From NCBI GenBank assembly GCA_028293825.1, contig JAQGNY010000007.1:1-64000 (forward strand): a stretch of 64,000 nt of DNA. The letters are read 5' to 3'. Within the stretch, counting starts at the first letter, position 1, and every line of letters begins with the position of its first letter. Below the pieces are notes generated by a model that searched no databases, was not told the DNA's origin, and worked only from the letters and a program-made list of their open reading frames with translations. Shown here piece after piece: positions 26,407 to 35,057 of the stretch. The position numbers and the translations under genes are program-made. Origin of the DNA: Verrucomicrobiaceae bacterium (GTDB lineage Bacteria > Pseudomonadota > Gammaproteobacteria > Pseudomonadales > CAMLJR01).

Positions 26407-27153
26407 TCAACGTCGATTGCCAAACAAACTCAGTAGATTAATAAAAATATTAATGAAATCCAGATACAAAGTCAGTGCACCGAATATCGCAACCTTGCCG
26501 TTTGTCTCACGGTCTTCCGAGCGTTGGTAGTAGAGCTGTTTAAGCTTCTGCGTGTCATAAGCGGTAAGCCCGACGAATACTAAAACGCCGATGGCGGACA
26601 GCGTAAATTGCAGCGCAGAACTTTTAAGAAATATATTTACTACCGACGCAATGATCAGGCCGACTAATCCCATCATCAGAAACGATCCCCAGCTGGTGAG
26701 ATCTTTTTTCGTACTGTAGCCGTACAAGCTCATACTGCCGAAGAGCCCGGCGGTGATAAAAAATATTCGCGCGATGCTGGTGCCGGTATAAATAATAAAA
26801 AGCACCGAGAGCGACATTCCCATTAGTACCGCGTACGTCCAAAAGCTAGCTTGCACAGCGGCGAGACTCATGCGCTGCATGCCAAAGCTAAGCCACAGCA
26901 CCAGGCCGAGCGGCGCCAGAGTCACGAGCCATCCGAGCGGTTTCATCCCAACGATGGCCTCGCCTTGCATCGCGTAAATCGCGTTCAAGAAAGCGGGGGA
27001 GTTCGCGGCCAACATAGCAACTACGCCAGTGATAACTAAAGCGCCTGCCATGTAGCTGTAAATTTTGGCGAGGTACGCGCGCAGGCCGGCATCGTCGGTT
27101 GGTGAACGACTATTTGAGTAAGAGTCCCGTGGGGATGGCATTTGAATGGGCAT
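26407..27153 (-). CDS. Bax inhibitor-1/YccA family membrane protein
   Basis: A 248-aa inner-membrane protein with seven hydrophobic segments after a Pro/Ser-rich N-terminus. Family hallmarks include LAKIYSYMAGALVITGVVAML and the C-terminal LTAYDTQKLKQLYYQ followed by LYLDFINIFINLLSLFG. The paired Asp residues are those thought to gate pH-dependent calcium leak. In bacteria YccA modulates FtsH. The start has GGAGAATGTT. The stop lies 87 bases before cbpA, so read-through into cbpA is possible. Confidence 0.92.
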   Translation of the reverse strand: MPIQMPSPRDSYSNSRSPTDDAGLRAYLAKIYSYMAGALVITGVVAMLAANSPAFLNAIYAMQGEAIVGMKPLGWLVTLAPLGLVLWLSFGMQRMSLAAVQASFWTYAVLMGMSLSVLFIIYTGTSIARIFFITAGLFGSMSLYGYSTKKDLTSWGSFLMMGLVGLIIASVVNIFLKSSALQFTLSAIGVLVFVGLTAYDTQKLKQLYYQRSEDRETNGKVAIFGALTLYLDFINIFINLLSLFGNRR

Positions 27154-27465
27154 AACATTCTCCAGATTAGCGGGTGAGTCGAACGGTTAAGCGCTCAATT
27201 AGCCTCAGCATCATCGCTGATGCGATCAAACTTGGGTGACAAATCTAATTCTTCAAGCGGAATGTGGATTTTTTCTGACTACTTTCGGACCGCTTTCGTA
27301 ATAGCAAGAATGCGCTCCGACTGGCGCGAACTATAGATAGGACAGGGTGGCGGGGGATCTGTTCCTTGTTTGCCGATGTTGGGGTGCACTGCTGGTGCGG
27401 TAGTTCCGCACAGACTTATGGATGAGAGTCAGGTAGTGTGGCGCTCGGCACGCTGATTTTTGACC
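27154..27465. other. Intergenic region between divergent genes
   Basis: This gap of about 310 bases must carry promoters for the BI-1 gene (minus) and the CsbD gene (plus). A small stem GCATCA/TGATGC is seen around 27208-27223. No gene or strong promoter can be supported by eye. Confidence 0.45.
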
Positions 27466-27474
27466 ATGGGGGTT

Positions 27475-27726
27475 ATGCAGTTGGATTGGAGCATGGTTGA
27501 AGATAATTGGGAGCACTTTCACGATAAAGTGAGGGGGCGCTGGAGCAAGCTCACCAGCGATAGGTTGCGCACTATTGCAGGTAATCGAGCTCAATTGGTG
27601 AGCAAAATTCAGGAGGTGTACGGCATCTCCGAGCAGCTGGCCGAACGTCAAGTTCAGGAATTTGAGTTACGTAATTACGATTATCGGCCATGGACATCGT
27701 CATGCAGTAAATGGCGGTCGGTGTAA
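27475..27726 (+). CDS. CsbD-family stress protein
   Basis: A small 83-aa protein with the CsbD signature: WSMVEDNWEHFHDKVRGRW, then LTSDRLRTIAGNRAQLVSKI and YGISEQLAERQVQEFE. CsbD-like proteins are induced in general stress responses and their molecular action is unknown. The start at 27475 aligns with the family N-terminus and has GGGGG close upstream; ATG at 27466 is possible. The tail after residue 65 is Trp/Ser-rich and not typical. Confidence 0.82.
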   Translation: MQLDWSMVEDNWEHFHDKVRGRWSKLTSDRLRTIAGNRAQLVSKIQEVYGISEQLAERQVQEFELRNYDYRPWTSSCSKWRSV

Positions 27727-28090
27727 ATCGATTCGGGGCGGGTGAAATACCACAGCTCAGTTCTTAATCTATTTGAATTCTCTGCGTGTAAATTCCGTTT
27801 ATATAGTGTGATGTCCTCGTTGGTGGGAACGTAATGTGGCGACTCTCCGTACGAGATGTCGATTTTGTTTACGCTTCCATACGCGCGTATTTTTGTCTAA
27901 GTATTACCCAATAAAATATTGCCTTTTTTAGGCTAAAATTAGCTTGAATTCGAGCAAGGCATTTTTTTCAATTTCGATTGAACTCCATTTTGTTTTTTTA
28001 AAGGAAAGATTCAACTTTCCTATGTACGCTGTCGCACAGACTGCATGCTCGCGAAGTTGGAAGATCAAAACTAAATTTAGAGAAACTTTT
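27727..28090. other. Intergenic region before the BON gene
   Basis: No supported gene. An AT-rich part near 27895-27945 probably carries the promoter for the secreted BON protein. An open frame from 27944 reads into the BON gene, but its first 49 residues look like leader sequence, not protein. Confidence 0.45.
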
Positions 28091-28417
28091 ATGCAAAAAA
28101 AATGGTCGGCAATATTGTTCGTTATCGCGGCGTTGCTAATGTCCGCTATGAGTCGCGCCGATATCACTGATGGTCAATCGCGTCCGGTTACTTTCATTAC
28201 TGACTCGTTGATCACTACCAAAATTAAAACAAAATTGGCTGCCGATTATCTCGTAAGCGCGATGCGTCTTTCTGTCTATACCGAAAACGATGGCGTTGTG
28301 TGGCTGAAAGGCGTGGCCTCTACGCAAGTTGAAGCTGATCGTGCGGTTGCCATTGCGCGTTCTATTTCCGGCGTTAGCGAAGTCAACAGCGAAATAAAAG
28401 TTCATCGCGATAAATAA
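28091..28417 (+). CDS. Periplasmic BON-domain protein 1
   Basis: A 108-aa exported protein. The signal peptide is MQKKWSAILFVIAALLMSA, cleaved near SRA-D. One BON domain follows (ITDSLITTKIKTKLAADY, then GVVWLKGVASTQVEADRA and the closing ISGVSEVNSEIKV). BON domains bind phospholipid and occur in OsmY-type envelope-stress proteins. The ATG at 28091 is chosen because it opens the signal peptide. It has a paralogue at 60093-60506 in the stress region. Confidence 0.88.
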   Translation: MQKKWSAILFVIAALLMSAMSRADITDGQSRPVTFITDSLITTKIKTKLAADYLVSAMRLSVYTENDGVVWLKGVASTQVEADRAVAIARSISGVSEVNSEIKVHRDK

Positions 28418-28499
28418 GATCGGCTATTTATTTAGTCGCTGCAACAACGATCAAGCCGCAGAGCACGCGATCAAGTGAATGCGGCGTATGAATCGTTAC

Positions 28500-29915
28500 T
28501 TAGATCAAAATCGCTTTCGGCTCTACATATTCCTCTAAACCGTAGACGCCATATTCTCTGCCGATGCCCGATTGTTTAAAGCCGCCGAATGGCGCCAGCG
28601 GATCGTGCTGCGCTGCATTAATCATGACCCGGCCGGCGATAATTTGCGCGGCGACACGATTAGCCCGCTCGATATTTGCAGAGCTCACATAGGCTTGTAA
28701 TCCGTAGCTTGTGTCGTTCGCAATAGCGATGGCTTCTGCTTCTGTTTTGTACGTCAGTATCGATAAGACCGGGCCGAATATTTCTTCGCGCGCAATGCGC
28801 ATATTATTGGTGACGTTAAAAAATACCGTGGGTTTTATGAAGTTGCCACTTTCTAACCCAGCAGGTTGACCATTACCGCCGATTAATAACTTCGCACCTT
28901 CCTCGATGCCCAGTTTGATGTATTGCTGAACGCGCTCATATTGTTTCTTGCTAACCATCGGGCCAATAGCAGTATCTGCGCTACGCGGATCGCCAACAGC
29001 GATTTTCTCAACAGCTGCCTTTATTAGTAGTTTAATTTCTTCCAAGCGACTTTCAGGCACGAGTAGTCGTGTGCCGGCAACGCAAGCCTGTCCACTATTC
29101 ATGAAGGCTACCTGTAGTGCCAGTGGAATTGCTTTTGTTAAATCGGCATCGTCCAAAATAATATTGGGTGATTTTCCACCGAGCTCCAGTGTAATTCGCT
29201 TCAACGTTGCGGCGGCGTCACGGGCAATCGTTTTTCCGGCTACGGTGGAACCGGTGAACGAAATTTTTGCGATGTCAGGATGACGCGTTAATTCCGCGCC
29301 GACTACATCACCGCGCCCGTTAACGATATTAAATATGCCGGCGGGCAACTGAGCTTCGTGTAGACATTCGAGTAACAGTTGCGTTTGCAGCGCGCTCATT
29401 TCACTGGGTTTTATTACTGCGGTGCAACCCGCTGCAATGGCTGTCGCCAATTTGCTGCAGATGAAAGATACGTTAGCGTTCCACGGCGTGATAATACCGG
29501 CAACCCCCAGCGGTTCAAGCGTAACTCTGGACTTTCCTATATGCCGGGTGAATTCGAAATCCTGTAGGACATCTTTCGCGTGTAGAAAACTATTCGCAGC
29601 CATTTGCATCGACGCTTTGGCAAATTGTAGCGGTGCGCCGTATTCCTCGATCATCACTGCAATAAGCGCATCGATTTTAGGCGCGACCGCATCATGCAAG
29701 CGCTGCAATATATCGCTGCGCTCTTGTTTGCTCGATATCGAAAAAGTTTGGAATGCTGTTTTTGCACTGGCAATGGCGTGGCGTGCATCTTCTGCATCGC
29801 CAAGCGTTGCGCGGCCGATTGTTTCGTTAGTCGAAGGATTAATAAGGTCGAATTTTTCGCTGCCATGGGGCGTGACGAATTGGCCATTGATATAAATTCT
29901 ATCGATAGTTTTCAT
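28500..29915 (-). CDS. NAD(P)-dependent aldehyde dehydrogenase
   Basis: Soluble ALDH-superfamily enzyme of 471 aa oxidising an aldehyde to its carboxylate. Visible motifs are GVAGIITPWNANVSF for the Rossmann fold, ELGGKSPNIILDDAD with the general-base Glu, the nucleophile Cys in NSGQACVAGTRLLVP, EEIFGPVLSI, and the closing PFGGFKQSGIGREYG. The substrate is unknown. It lies 24 bases behind the AraC regulator gene on the same strand, with GGAGATAGT as ribosome site, so the two form a likely operon. Confidence 0.93.
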   Translation of the reverse strand: MKTIDRIYINGQFVTPHGSEKFDLINPSTNETIGRATLGDAEDARHAIASAKTAFQTFSISSKQERSDILQRLHDAVAPKIDALIAVMIEEYGAPLQFAKASMQMAANSFLHAKDVLQDFEFTRHIGKSRVTLEPLGVAGIITPWNANVSFICSKLATAIAAGCTAVIKPSEMSALQTQLLLECLHEAQLPAGIFNIVNGRGDVVGAELTRHPDIAKISFTGSTVAGKTIARDAAATLKRITLELGGKSPNIILDDADLTKAIPLALQVAFMNSGQACVAGTRLLVPESRLEEIKLLIKAAVEKIAVGDPRSADTAIGPMVSKKQYERVQQYIKLGIEEGAKLLIGGNGQPAGLESGNFIKPTVFFNVTNNMRIAREEIFGPVLSILTYKTEAEAIAIANDTSYGLQAYVSSANIERANRVAAQIIAGRVMINAAQHDPLAPFGGFKQSGIGREYGVYGLEEYVEPKAILI

Positions 29916-29938
29916 ACTATCTCCACGATTAATTTTCG

Positions 29939-30904
29939 CTAAAATTTTTCAACTGTTGAATTGAGTGTCATTGTTTTTACGTCTTTAAGCGGTGGGGCGC
30001 CAAATAACCTGCGGTATTCGCGAGTGAACTGTGAGTGGCTGGCATAGCCGACTTGATAGGCCGCTGTCGATGCGTCGACACCGCCGGCTAATAGCAAGCG
30101 TCGCGCCTCTTGCAGACGTAGTTGCTTTTGATATTGCAGCGGCCCCATTGTCGTTACCGCTTTGAATTTATGCTGCAGGCTCGAAATACTCATATTTACG
30201 GATTTTGCCAGCAGCTCGATTTTTATCGGCCGCTTGAAATTTTCTTTAATCCAGTGAATCGCTTTGCCAATCCCAATATTTTGGTGCTCGAATAAAATAT
30301 TTTGATAAAATAGATGACCGTCTTCTCCAGTTAACAGACGGTAGATAATTTCGCGTTTTAATGCCGAGCCAAGAAATGCGGCTTCATGCGGTTTATCGAG
30401 CGTCTTCAGCAGTTTTAAAATAACGTCCCGCAGCTCGGGATCGGACGTGCGCACAAACGCGCCGGCGACGGGTTTTTTGTTTTCGTAAATATTAATTTTC
30501 GCATCGATAACTACCGCAGCGATTTCTTTTGGATCGAGGTCGATACGTACGCCGAGGTAGGGCGCTGATTTCGATGCGCCCACAATTTGGCCGGAGGTCG
30601 GCATATCGATGGTCGCCAACGAATAGTCGCCAGCACCGTATTGAATAATGTCGCTGCCGAGATGCAATTTTTTTCGGCCTTGCGCAATCATGCAAAATGA
30701 CGGCGTCAAAATTCCCTGGTTGAGCAGTGTCGGCTTGCTGGAGCGTATAAAAGAAAGGAATGGAATAATTGTCGGCGCGCTGCCATCGGTTTGAATGCGT
30801 TTATTGGCGATCGCCAAAATTTGATCGAGACTGCTATTGCCATCGGTTAAATGTATTTGCTTCGATGCCAAACGATTTTCTTGTTTGGTTTTAATGGCGT
30901 TCAT
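29939..30904 (-). CDS. AraC-family transcriptional regulator
   Basis: A 321-aa regulator with an AraC_N-type effector domain (roughly residues 30-200, containing TPSFCMIAQGRKKLHLG and DYSLATIDMPTSGQI). A double helix-turn-helix DNA-binding domain sits at the C-terminus (IKIELLAKSVNMSISSLQHKF and STAAYQVGYASHSQFTREY). This N-terminal type is common in regulators of aldehyde or alcohol metabolism such as YqhC. It probably controls the downstream aldehyde dehydrogenase in the same transcript. The start has GAGGTGACC upstream. Confidence 0.9.
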   Translation of the reverse strand: MNAIKTKQENRLASKQIHLTDGNSSLDQILAIANKRIQTDGSAPTIIPFLSFIRSSKPTLLNQGILTPSFCMIAQGRKKLHLGSDIIQYGAGDYSLATIDMPTSGQIVGASKSAPYLGVRIDLDPKEIAAVVIDAKINIYENKKPVAGAFVRTSDPELRDVILKLLKTLDKPHEAAFLGSALKREIIYRLLTGEDGHLFYQNILFEHQNIGIGKAIHWIKENFKRPIKIELLAKSVNMSISSLQHKFKAVTTMGPLQYQKQLRLQEARRLLLAGGVDASTAAYQVGYASHSQFTREYRRLFGAPPLKDVKTMTLNSTVEKF

Positions 30905-31096
30905 ACGGTCACCTCGGCGATCACTATATCCAACCGTTAAAAAACATACTGACAGGATCGTGCAATGTTTTTGCCTAATCCTGCAATAGTGTTACTGTCC
31001 GGCTCTATAGAATTTTGCGAGAGATTTAAACGCAGGTGACGTTGTTGAAATGGAGTGGAACATTTGGTGCGAGCACAGCAAGCACGATGATTCGGA

Positions 31097-31873
31097 TTAA
31101 TCGTTGTGGTGCGGGCGTGTCATTACACGCTGCCATATCAATAGTGGCAGGCGCAGTACGAATCCGATAAATAGGCGCGAATGCATCCAGCTGAGCAAAA
31201 GGTTGTCACGTAGATAATTGAAATGCGAAACACCGCCGTCCTCGGCGCGTAAATATTTCACCGGCGCCGGCAGATTAATCGGACGGATGTTTTTCCAGCA
31301 TAAACGCACAGCCGCTTCGGGGTCGAAATCGAAACGGCGCATCCAGCGATTGTTTTGCATAATCGCGCGCAACGGTTCAATCGGGTAAATCCGAAAGCCA
31401 AATAACGAATCGCCGATGCCGAGCCACAGTGTTTCAACATTCGCCCACAGATTGGAAATGCGCCGACCCTGCACGCGCAGACTGGGCGCGGAGGTGTCGA
31501 ATTGCGGTAAGCCCAGCACCATGCAGTGCGGGTTTTGTTGCGATGCCTGCATAAATTTGGCGATGCAGTCGGCCGGATGCTGGCCGTCCGAATCCATCGT
31601 CAACACATGGGTGAAGCCTTCTTGGCGTGCGACATTAAGTCCGTGTAAAACCGCCGCGCCCTTGCCGCAATTACTCGGCAGCACCATAACGAGCAAATCG
31701 GGGTCGCTCGCGGCCAACGTCTGTAAACCTTCCGCGGTACCATCGGTGCTGCCATCGACGACCACCCACACCGGCGCCCAGTTTTGCCGCGCGGCCTGGA
31801 CCGTCGCATAAACCTGCGGGCCGGGATTAAAGCTGGGAATTAACACCAAATGAGTGAATGAGCGCTCAGGCAT
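31097..31873 (-). CDS. GT2 glycosyltransferase of the aryl-polyene cluster
   Basis: Family-2 glycosyltransferase of 258 aa with LVLIPSFNPGPQVYATVQAA, VVDGSTDGTAEGL and the metal-binding MDSDGQHPA. A C-terminal hydrophobic segment probably associates with the membrane. The ATG at 31873 overlaps the acyltransferase stop by eight bases; the longer frame to 32002 is unlike the family. In aryl-polyene clusters such a GT2, often fused to an acyltransferase, is thought to attach the polyene head group to a sugar or lipid. It is the last gene of the minus operon. Confidence 0.85.
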   Translation of the reverse strand: MPERSFTHLVLIPSFNPGPQVYATVQAARQNWAPVWVVVDGSTDGTAEGLQTLAASDPDLLVMVLPSNCGKGAAVLHGLNVARQEGFTHVLTMDSDGQHPADCIAKFMQASQQNPHCMVLGLPQFDTSAPSLRVQGRRISNLWANVETLWLGIGDSLFGFRIYPIEPLRAIMQNNRWMRRFDFDPEAAVRLCWKNIRPINLPAPVKYLRAEDGGVSHFNYLRDNLLLSWMHSRLFIGFVLRLPLLIWQRVMTRPHHND

Positions 31874-32696
31874 ACGGCGAGCGCTCGCGAAACTCCAGCG
31901 CGGGAATTGCCTCGATTGGCGAGGCGTTGGGCGGTTGCATATCTGCTTGCGCGACGGCACCGCGCAAATAGGTTTCGACCTCGGTCGTGAACCCTTTGAC
32001 ATCCGCTTGTGGCGCGCTGAAACGCTTGCCGAGTCGAATGCGATACGTCATCGGCATCGGCGGACATTTAAATAGCGGCCAGCCTTTGCCGAGAAAGGCG
32101 GTATCGGTTTCGATCAGCAGCGTCTGCACCGGCACTTGCGCCCGTTTTGCCAGCAAGCCGATGCTGGGTTTGCACGGATTCAACGGCGGCAGCACCGTGC
32201 GTGTGCCCTCGGGAAATATCAGCAGAAAACTGCCTTGTTCGAGCGCCTGGGTTGCCTGTCGAATCATGCTGAGCGGCGGATCGTTGCGAATGTAACGCGC
32301 CAGCCGCGCACCACCGCCAAGAAAGATATTGTCCATCAGCCCGGATTTCATGATGCAGGCGACATCGGGGAATTTCGAGATCACCATTACCGCATCGAGT
32401 AGCGAGGGGTGGTTAGGCGCCAAAATGAGGCCCTGCTTTTCATCGCGCAGAGCGTCGAGCTCCGATAGATCAAAGCGACAAGCGCCGATGCAGCGCAGAA
32501 AAATAAGATAGGACTGAAAGCCGCGCATCGCGGCCCAGCGTCCGAGTGGGTGACCCCAGCGCGCCGGCAAAAGCGGATGCAACACAATTGCGGGCAATCC
32601 CCACAACAAGCAGATCAGGCCGAGATAGCCGAGCCCGGCATAAAGCCTGCAATATTCAGAGAAGCGACGGAGCATCGTTGATCGGTAAGATTTCAT
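31866..32696 (-). CDS. PlsC-type acyltransferase of the aryl-polyene cluster
   Basis: Membrane-associated 1-acyl-glycerol-3-phosphate acyltransferase family protein of 276 aa. An N-terminal helix (LGYLGLICLLWGLPAIVLH) precedes the catalytic HX4D motif in APNHPSLLDAVMV and the FPEGTRTVLPP block. The likely role is anchoring the polyene acid to a membrane lipid, as proposed for xanthomonadin-type pigments. The start at 32696 has a poor ribosome site, and the ATG at 32675 is an alternative. It stands 21 bases behind the porin gene and overlaps the GT2 gene. Confidence 0.87.
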   Translation of the reverse strand: MKSYRSTMLRRFSEYCRLYAGLGYLGLICLLWGLPAIVLHPLLPARWGHPLGRWAAMRGFQSYLIFLRCIGACRFDLSELDALRDEKQGLILAPNHPSLLDAVMVISKFPDVACIMKSGLMDNIFLGGGARLARYIRNDPPLSMIRQATQALEQGSFLLIFPEGTRTVLPPLNPCKPSIGLLAKRAQVPVQTLLIETDTAFLGKGWPLFKCPPMPMTYRIRLGKRFSAPQADVKGFTTEVETYLRGAVAQADMQPPNASPIEAIPALEFRERSPYA

Positions 32697-32717
32697 GAGT
32701 GAGGCGCAATCGTCGCG

Positions 32718-33602
32718 TTATTCATTGGTGGGCACGCGTGTTGAAGACTCGGCAATTATCCAGGCGACTGCGATGCCGGCGGCGACATAGTGCTGACTGT
32801 CGACCAGTGGACTGTCGTTAAAAACTGCTCCATTCAATGAGTCGTAACGCACGAAACCACCAATCCAGTATGTGGGAAATCGTTTGGAAATAGCCGCGAG
32901 CACTTGCCAGCCGGCATATCCACCGGGCGCATCATACGCGCTGCGTGTTGCAGTCGCGTAACGGTCCTGCACCGAATAAAAATAGGCGTGCTGCTGTTTT
33001 GAGCCAAACACCGGACCTGCGAGCAGGCCGATATTCCAGCCGTGCGCCATGTGCGGATCGATCAAGTCTAGATTCAGGCGCGGCGTGAATTGCCAGCCGA
33101 CCGATTGCGGCTGCGCTTCGGCAGTGAACGCGTAGCGGGCCGGCAATCGCAAATCCAACTGCCGATGCCGATCATCCGACCGCCACAATGTGATATCCAG
33201 CGACGGTCCGATCTCTAGCGTTGGTTTCAAGTCCGGCATATTTTCCCGTACTTTTATGTCGTCGCTATCGACCGGAATCGAAGCGCTGGTGCTGACGGTT
33301 AGATTGATGCGATCGCTGTCGAAAAATACGCCGCGAATGCCGTCGCGATCCGCTTTCAAAAAATCGCCGCGATAAATTAAATACGGTGCCGGCAACAGCA
33401 TATTGCGCTGTGACGACGAGCCTCGATAAGCGGGAAAGCTCACGCCCCCAACGCCCAGTCCGAATTCCCACAATGGCTTTTCGGTTCCGCCATTTTCTTC
33501 AGCCGCTGAAGATGCAGTGTGCGCACTGATTACGGTGCACAGACAAAGAGTGGCGAACGGTACCGTGAGTGGTGCCGAAATTTTGCTCCGAGCTTTAATC
33601 AT
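32718..33602 (-). CDS. MipA/OmpV-family outer-membrane protein
   Basis: A 294-aa beta-barrel protein with a signal peptide (LTVPFATLCLCTVISAHTAS, cleavage near SSAAE) and the family opening WEFGLGVGGVSFPAYRGSSS. Repeated amphipathic strands follow (LLPAPYLIYRGDFL, DRDGIRGVFFDSDRINLTV and others). MipA/OmpV proteins interact with peptidoglycan enzymes or form small channels. The ATG at 33602 overlaps the chorismatase stop (ATGA), so it is translationally coupled to pigment starter synthesis. Such a porin is not a standard part of described aryl-polyene clusters. Confidence 0.88.
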   Translation of the reverse strand: MIKARSKISAPLTVPFATLCLCTVISAHTASSAAEENGGTEKPLWEFGLGVGGVSFPAYRGSSSQRNMLLPAPYLIYRGDFLKADRDGIRGVFFDSDRINLTVSTSASIPVDSDDIKVRENMPDLKPTLEIGPSLDITLWRSDDRHRQLDLRLPARYAFTAEAQPQSVGWQFTPRLNLDLIDPHMAHGWNIGLLAGPVFGSKQQHAYFYSVQDRYATATRSAYDAPGGYAGWQVLAAISKRFPTYWIGGFVRYDSLNGAVFNDSPLVDSQHYVAAGIAVAWIIAESSTRVPTNE

Positions 33603-34603
33603 GAGATATCCATTAAGTGGCCGCCGCTGGCTTCGATTTCGACCATCAAGTCGGCGCGACAAATATCGGCTTGTAAGTAAACGGCACGCGGCGCGGTGCC
33701 GAGCCAGCCGCGCAAAATTGCTTGCACACGCGAAAAATCGTCGGCATCGCGTAAGTAAACGCGATAAAACAAATCGGCACGAGTGAACCGGGTTCGCTGA
33801 GTCGATTTGTTAGTCTCGTCGAGCACGGCATCGATATTCAGCAGTAATTCTTCGGTTTGTGCCATCACGTCGCCGACATGCAATGTGCGATGCCCGACAA
33901 TACTCGCGGTGCCCGAAATGAAAACGATTTCCTGTTCATCCAACTCGATCAAACTGGCGCGCGAAAAAATCGGACTGCGTGGTCCGTATTCGCTCGGGTA
34001 ACGGTACGCGCTGAGTTGTCGCGGGTTTTCGATGGCGATCGGCGCGTTGCGGCCGGCCAGAAAATAAATACTCAGCGATCCGTTTGCACCCACTGCGCTT
34101 GCAGCCGGCACATTGCCTTCGGTTGCGCGTCCGCTGTTGTCGAACGCAGCACTGCGCTCGATATTGAATTGACGATACCGCTCGATGCCATCGCTGTGCA
34201 GATTGATCTGCGGAATAAAATTCCAAACGCGCCATAAATGCCGAAAGGATAGGCGCGCCAATAATTCAAAAATCTGACGATAGGCTGACGCGGTCGCTTT
34301 TTGCAAAGCGGTGCTTGTTGCATCGGTTACAAAATCGGTTTCAGCGAGGGTAATACTGCCGAATAAGACATCGTCGTCATGTCGATAATTAAGGGCTTCA
34401 AACTGCCCGCTCGTAGTTTTTTTATCCGTTCGCCACACTTCGAAAAAATTGTTTTGCGATGGAATTGCAATAGTTTCAATTGTGATAGCTGCTACGTCAT
34501 TAAATGAAGAGGCGCCGAAAGCGATAGTGCCCAACCGATCGTCGCGCGACGAATCGAGCAGTGCGTTGGGTTTATTGAGGGGGATGTGGTTGAGTTCGAG
34601 CAT
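33599..34603 (-). CDS. xanB2: Chorismatase (XanB2-like hydroxybenzoate synthase)
   Basis: A 334-aa protein of the FkbO/Hyg5/XanB2 chorismatase family, which cleaves chorismate to 3- and/or 4-hydroxybenzoate plus pyruvate. Two RidA-like halves are seen. The family blocks include FRHLWRVWNFIPQIN, RYRQFNIERSAAF and the C-terminal RADLFYRVYLRDADDF with YLQADICRADLMVEIEASG. In Xanthomonas this enzyme supplies the starter for xanthomonadin, and 4-hydroxybenzoate for ubiquinone. Here it opens the minus operon divergent from the pigment ACP gene, which supports starter supply. The start at 34603 leaves MLELNHIPLNKPN; a frame extending to 34681 crosses the divergent promoter region. Confidence 0.88.
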   Translation of the reverse strand: MLELNHIPLNKPNALLDSSRDDRLGTIAFGASSFNDVAAITIETIAIPSQNNFFEVWRTDKKTTSGQFEALNYRHDDDVLFGSITLAETDFVTDATSTALQKATASAYRQIFELLARLSFRHLWRVWNFIPQINLHSDGIERYRQFNIERSAAFDNSGRATEGNVPAASAVGANGSLSIYFLAGRNAPIAIENPRQLSAYRYPSEYGPRSPIFSRASLIELDEQEIVFISGTASIVGHRTLHVGDVMAQTEELLLNIDAVLDETNKSTQRTRFTRADLFYRVYLRDADDFSRVQAILRGWLGTAPRAVYLQADICRADLMVEIEASGGHLMDIS

Positions 34604-34687
34604 GCGGCAAATTATAGCTAAGTTGCGGCAGCTGCTGTGAGACGGCGCGCGCGAACTCGACGTGAGGCCCAAATTGCGCACTCTCCC

Positions 34688-34716
34688 TTGGACAGCTATC
34701 GTGAATGTAATAGAAT
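34688..34716 (+). promoter_or_regulatory. Sigma-70 promoter of the pigment plus operon
   Basis: TTGGAC (34688-34693) and TAGAAT (34711-34716) are separated by exactly 17 bases and lie 36 bases before the ACP start. This is a good match to the housekeeping promoter consensus, so the plus-strand biosynthetic operon is probably expressed without a special regulator. Confidence 0.7.
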
Positions 34717-34751
34717 TCGCCCCTAAATTTTCGGTAAGGTTTGCGCTTTAT

Positions 34752-35057
34752 ATGTCCGATACATCTGCGTCCAATACATCTGGGTTGGTGCACGAAGCGA
34801 CGCCCGAGTTTCTCCATGAGATCGCCGCGATGATCGTATCGTCGTTGAATCTGGAGGTTACTGCCGAATCGATCGAGCCGAATGCGCCGCTGTATGGCGA
34901 GGGTTTGGGTCTTGATTCAATCGATATTCTCGAAGTGGCGCTGGTGATTTCGAAGCAATACGGTCTGCAATTGCGCGCTGACAGTGACGATAACACGCAA
35001 ATTTTTCGTTCTCTGCGCAGTCTGGCGGAGCACGTTGCCGCCTTTCGGAAAAAATGA
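34752..35057 (+). CDS. Acyl carrier protein of the aryl-polyene pathway
   Basis: A 101-aa acyl carrier protein with the phosphopantetheine serine in GLGLDSIDILEVALVISKQY. It carries the growing polyene as a thioester. An N-terminal extension of about 18 Ser/Thr-rich residues is unusual. The ATG at 34752 is chosen by ACP length; the frame extends to 34662 across the promoter. It overlaps the membrane-protein gene (ATGA). Only one ACP is encoded here, whereas E. coli aryl-polyene clusters have two. Confidence 0.9.
   Translation: MSDTSASNTSGLVHEATPEFLHEIAAMIVSSLNLEVTAESIEPNAPLYGEGLGLDSIDILEVALVISKQYGLQLRADSDDNTQIFRSLRSLAEHVAAFRKK

Noticed and set aside
27740-27860. Short stretches resembling 23S rRNA (TGAAATACCAC and a GTGGG...GGCG pattern)
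   Set aside because: The matches are only about ten bases and the surrounding sequence does not follow rRNA; treated as chance.
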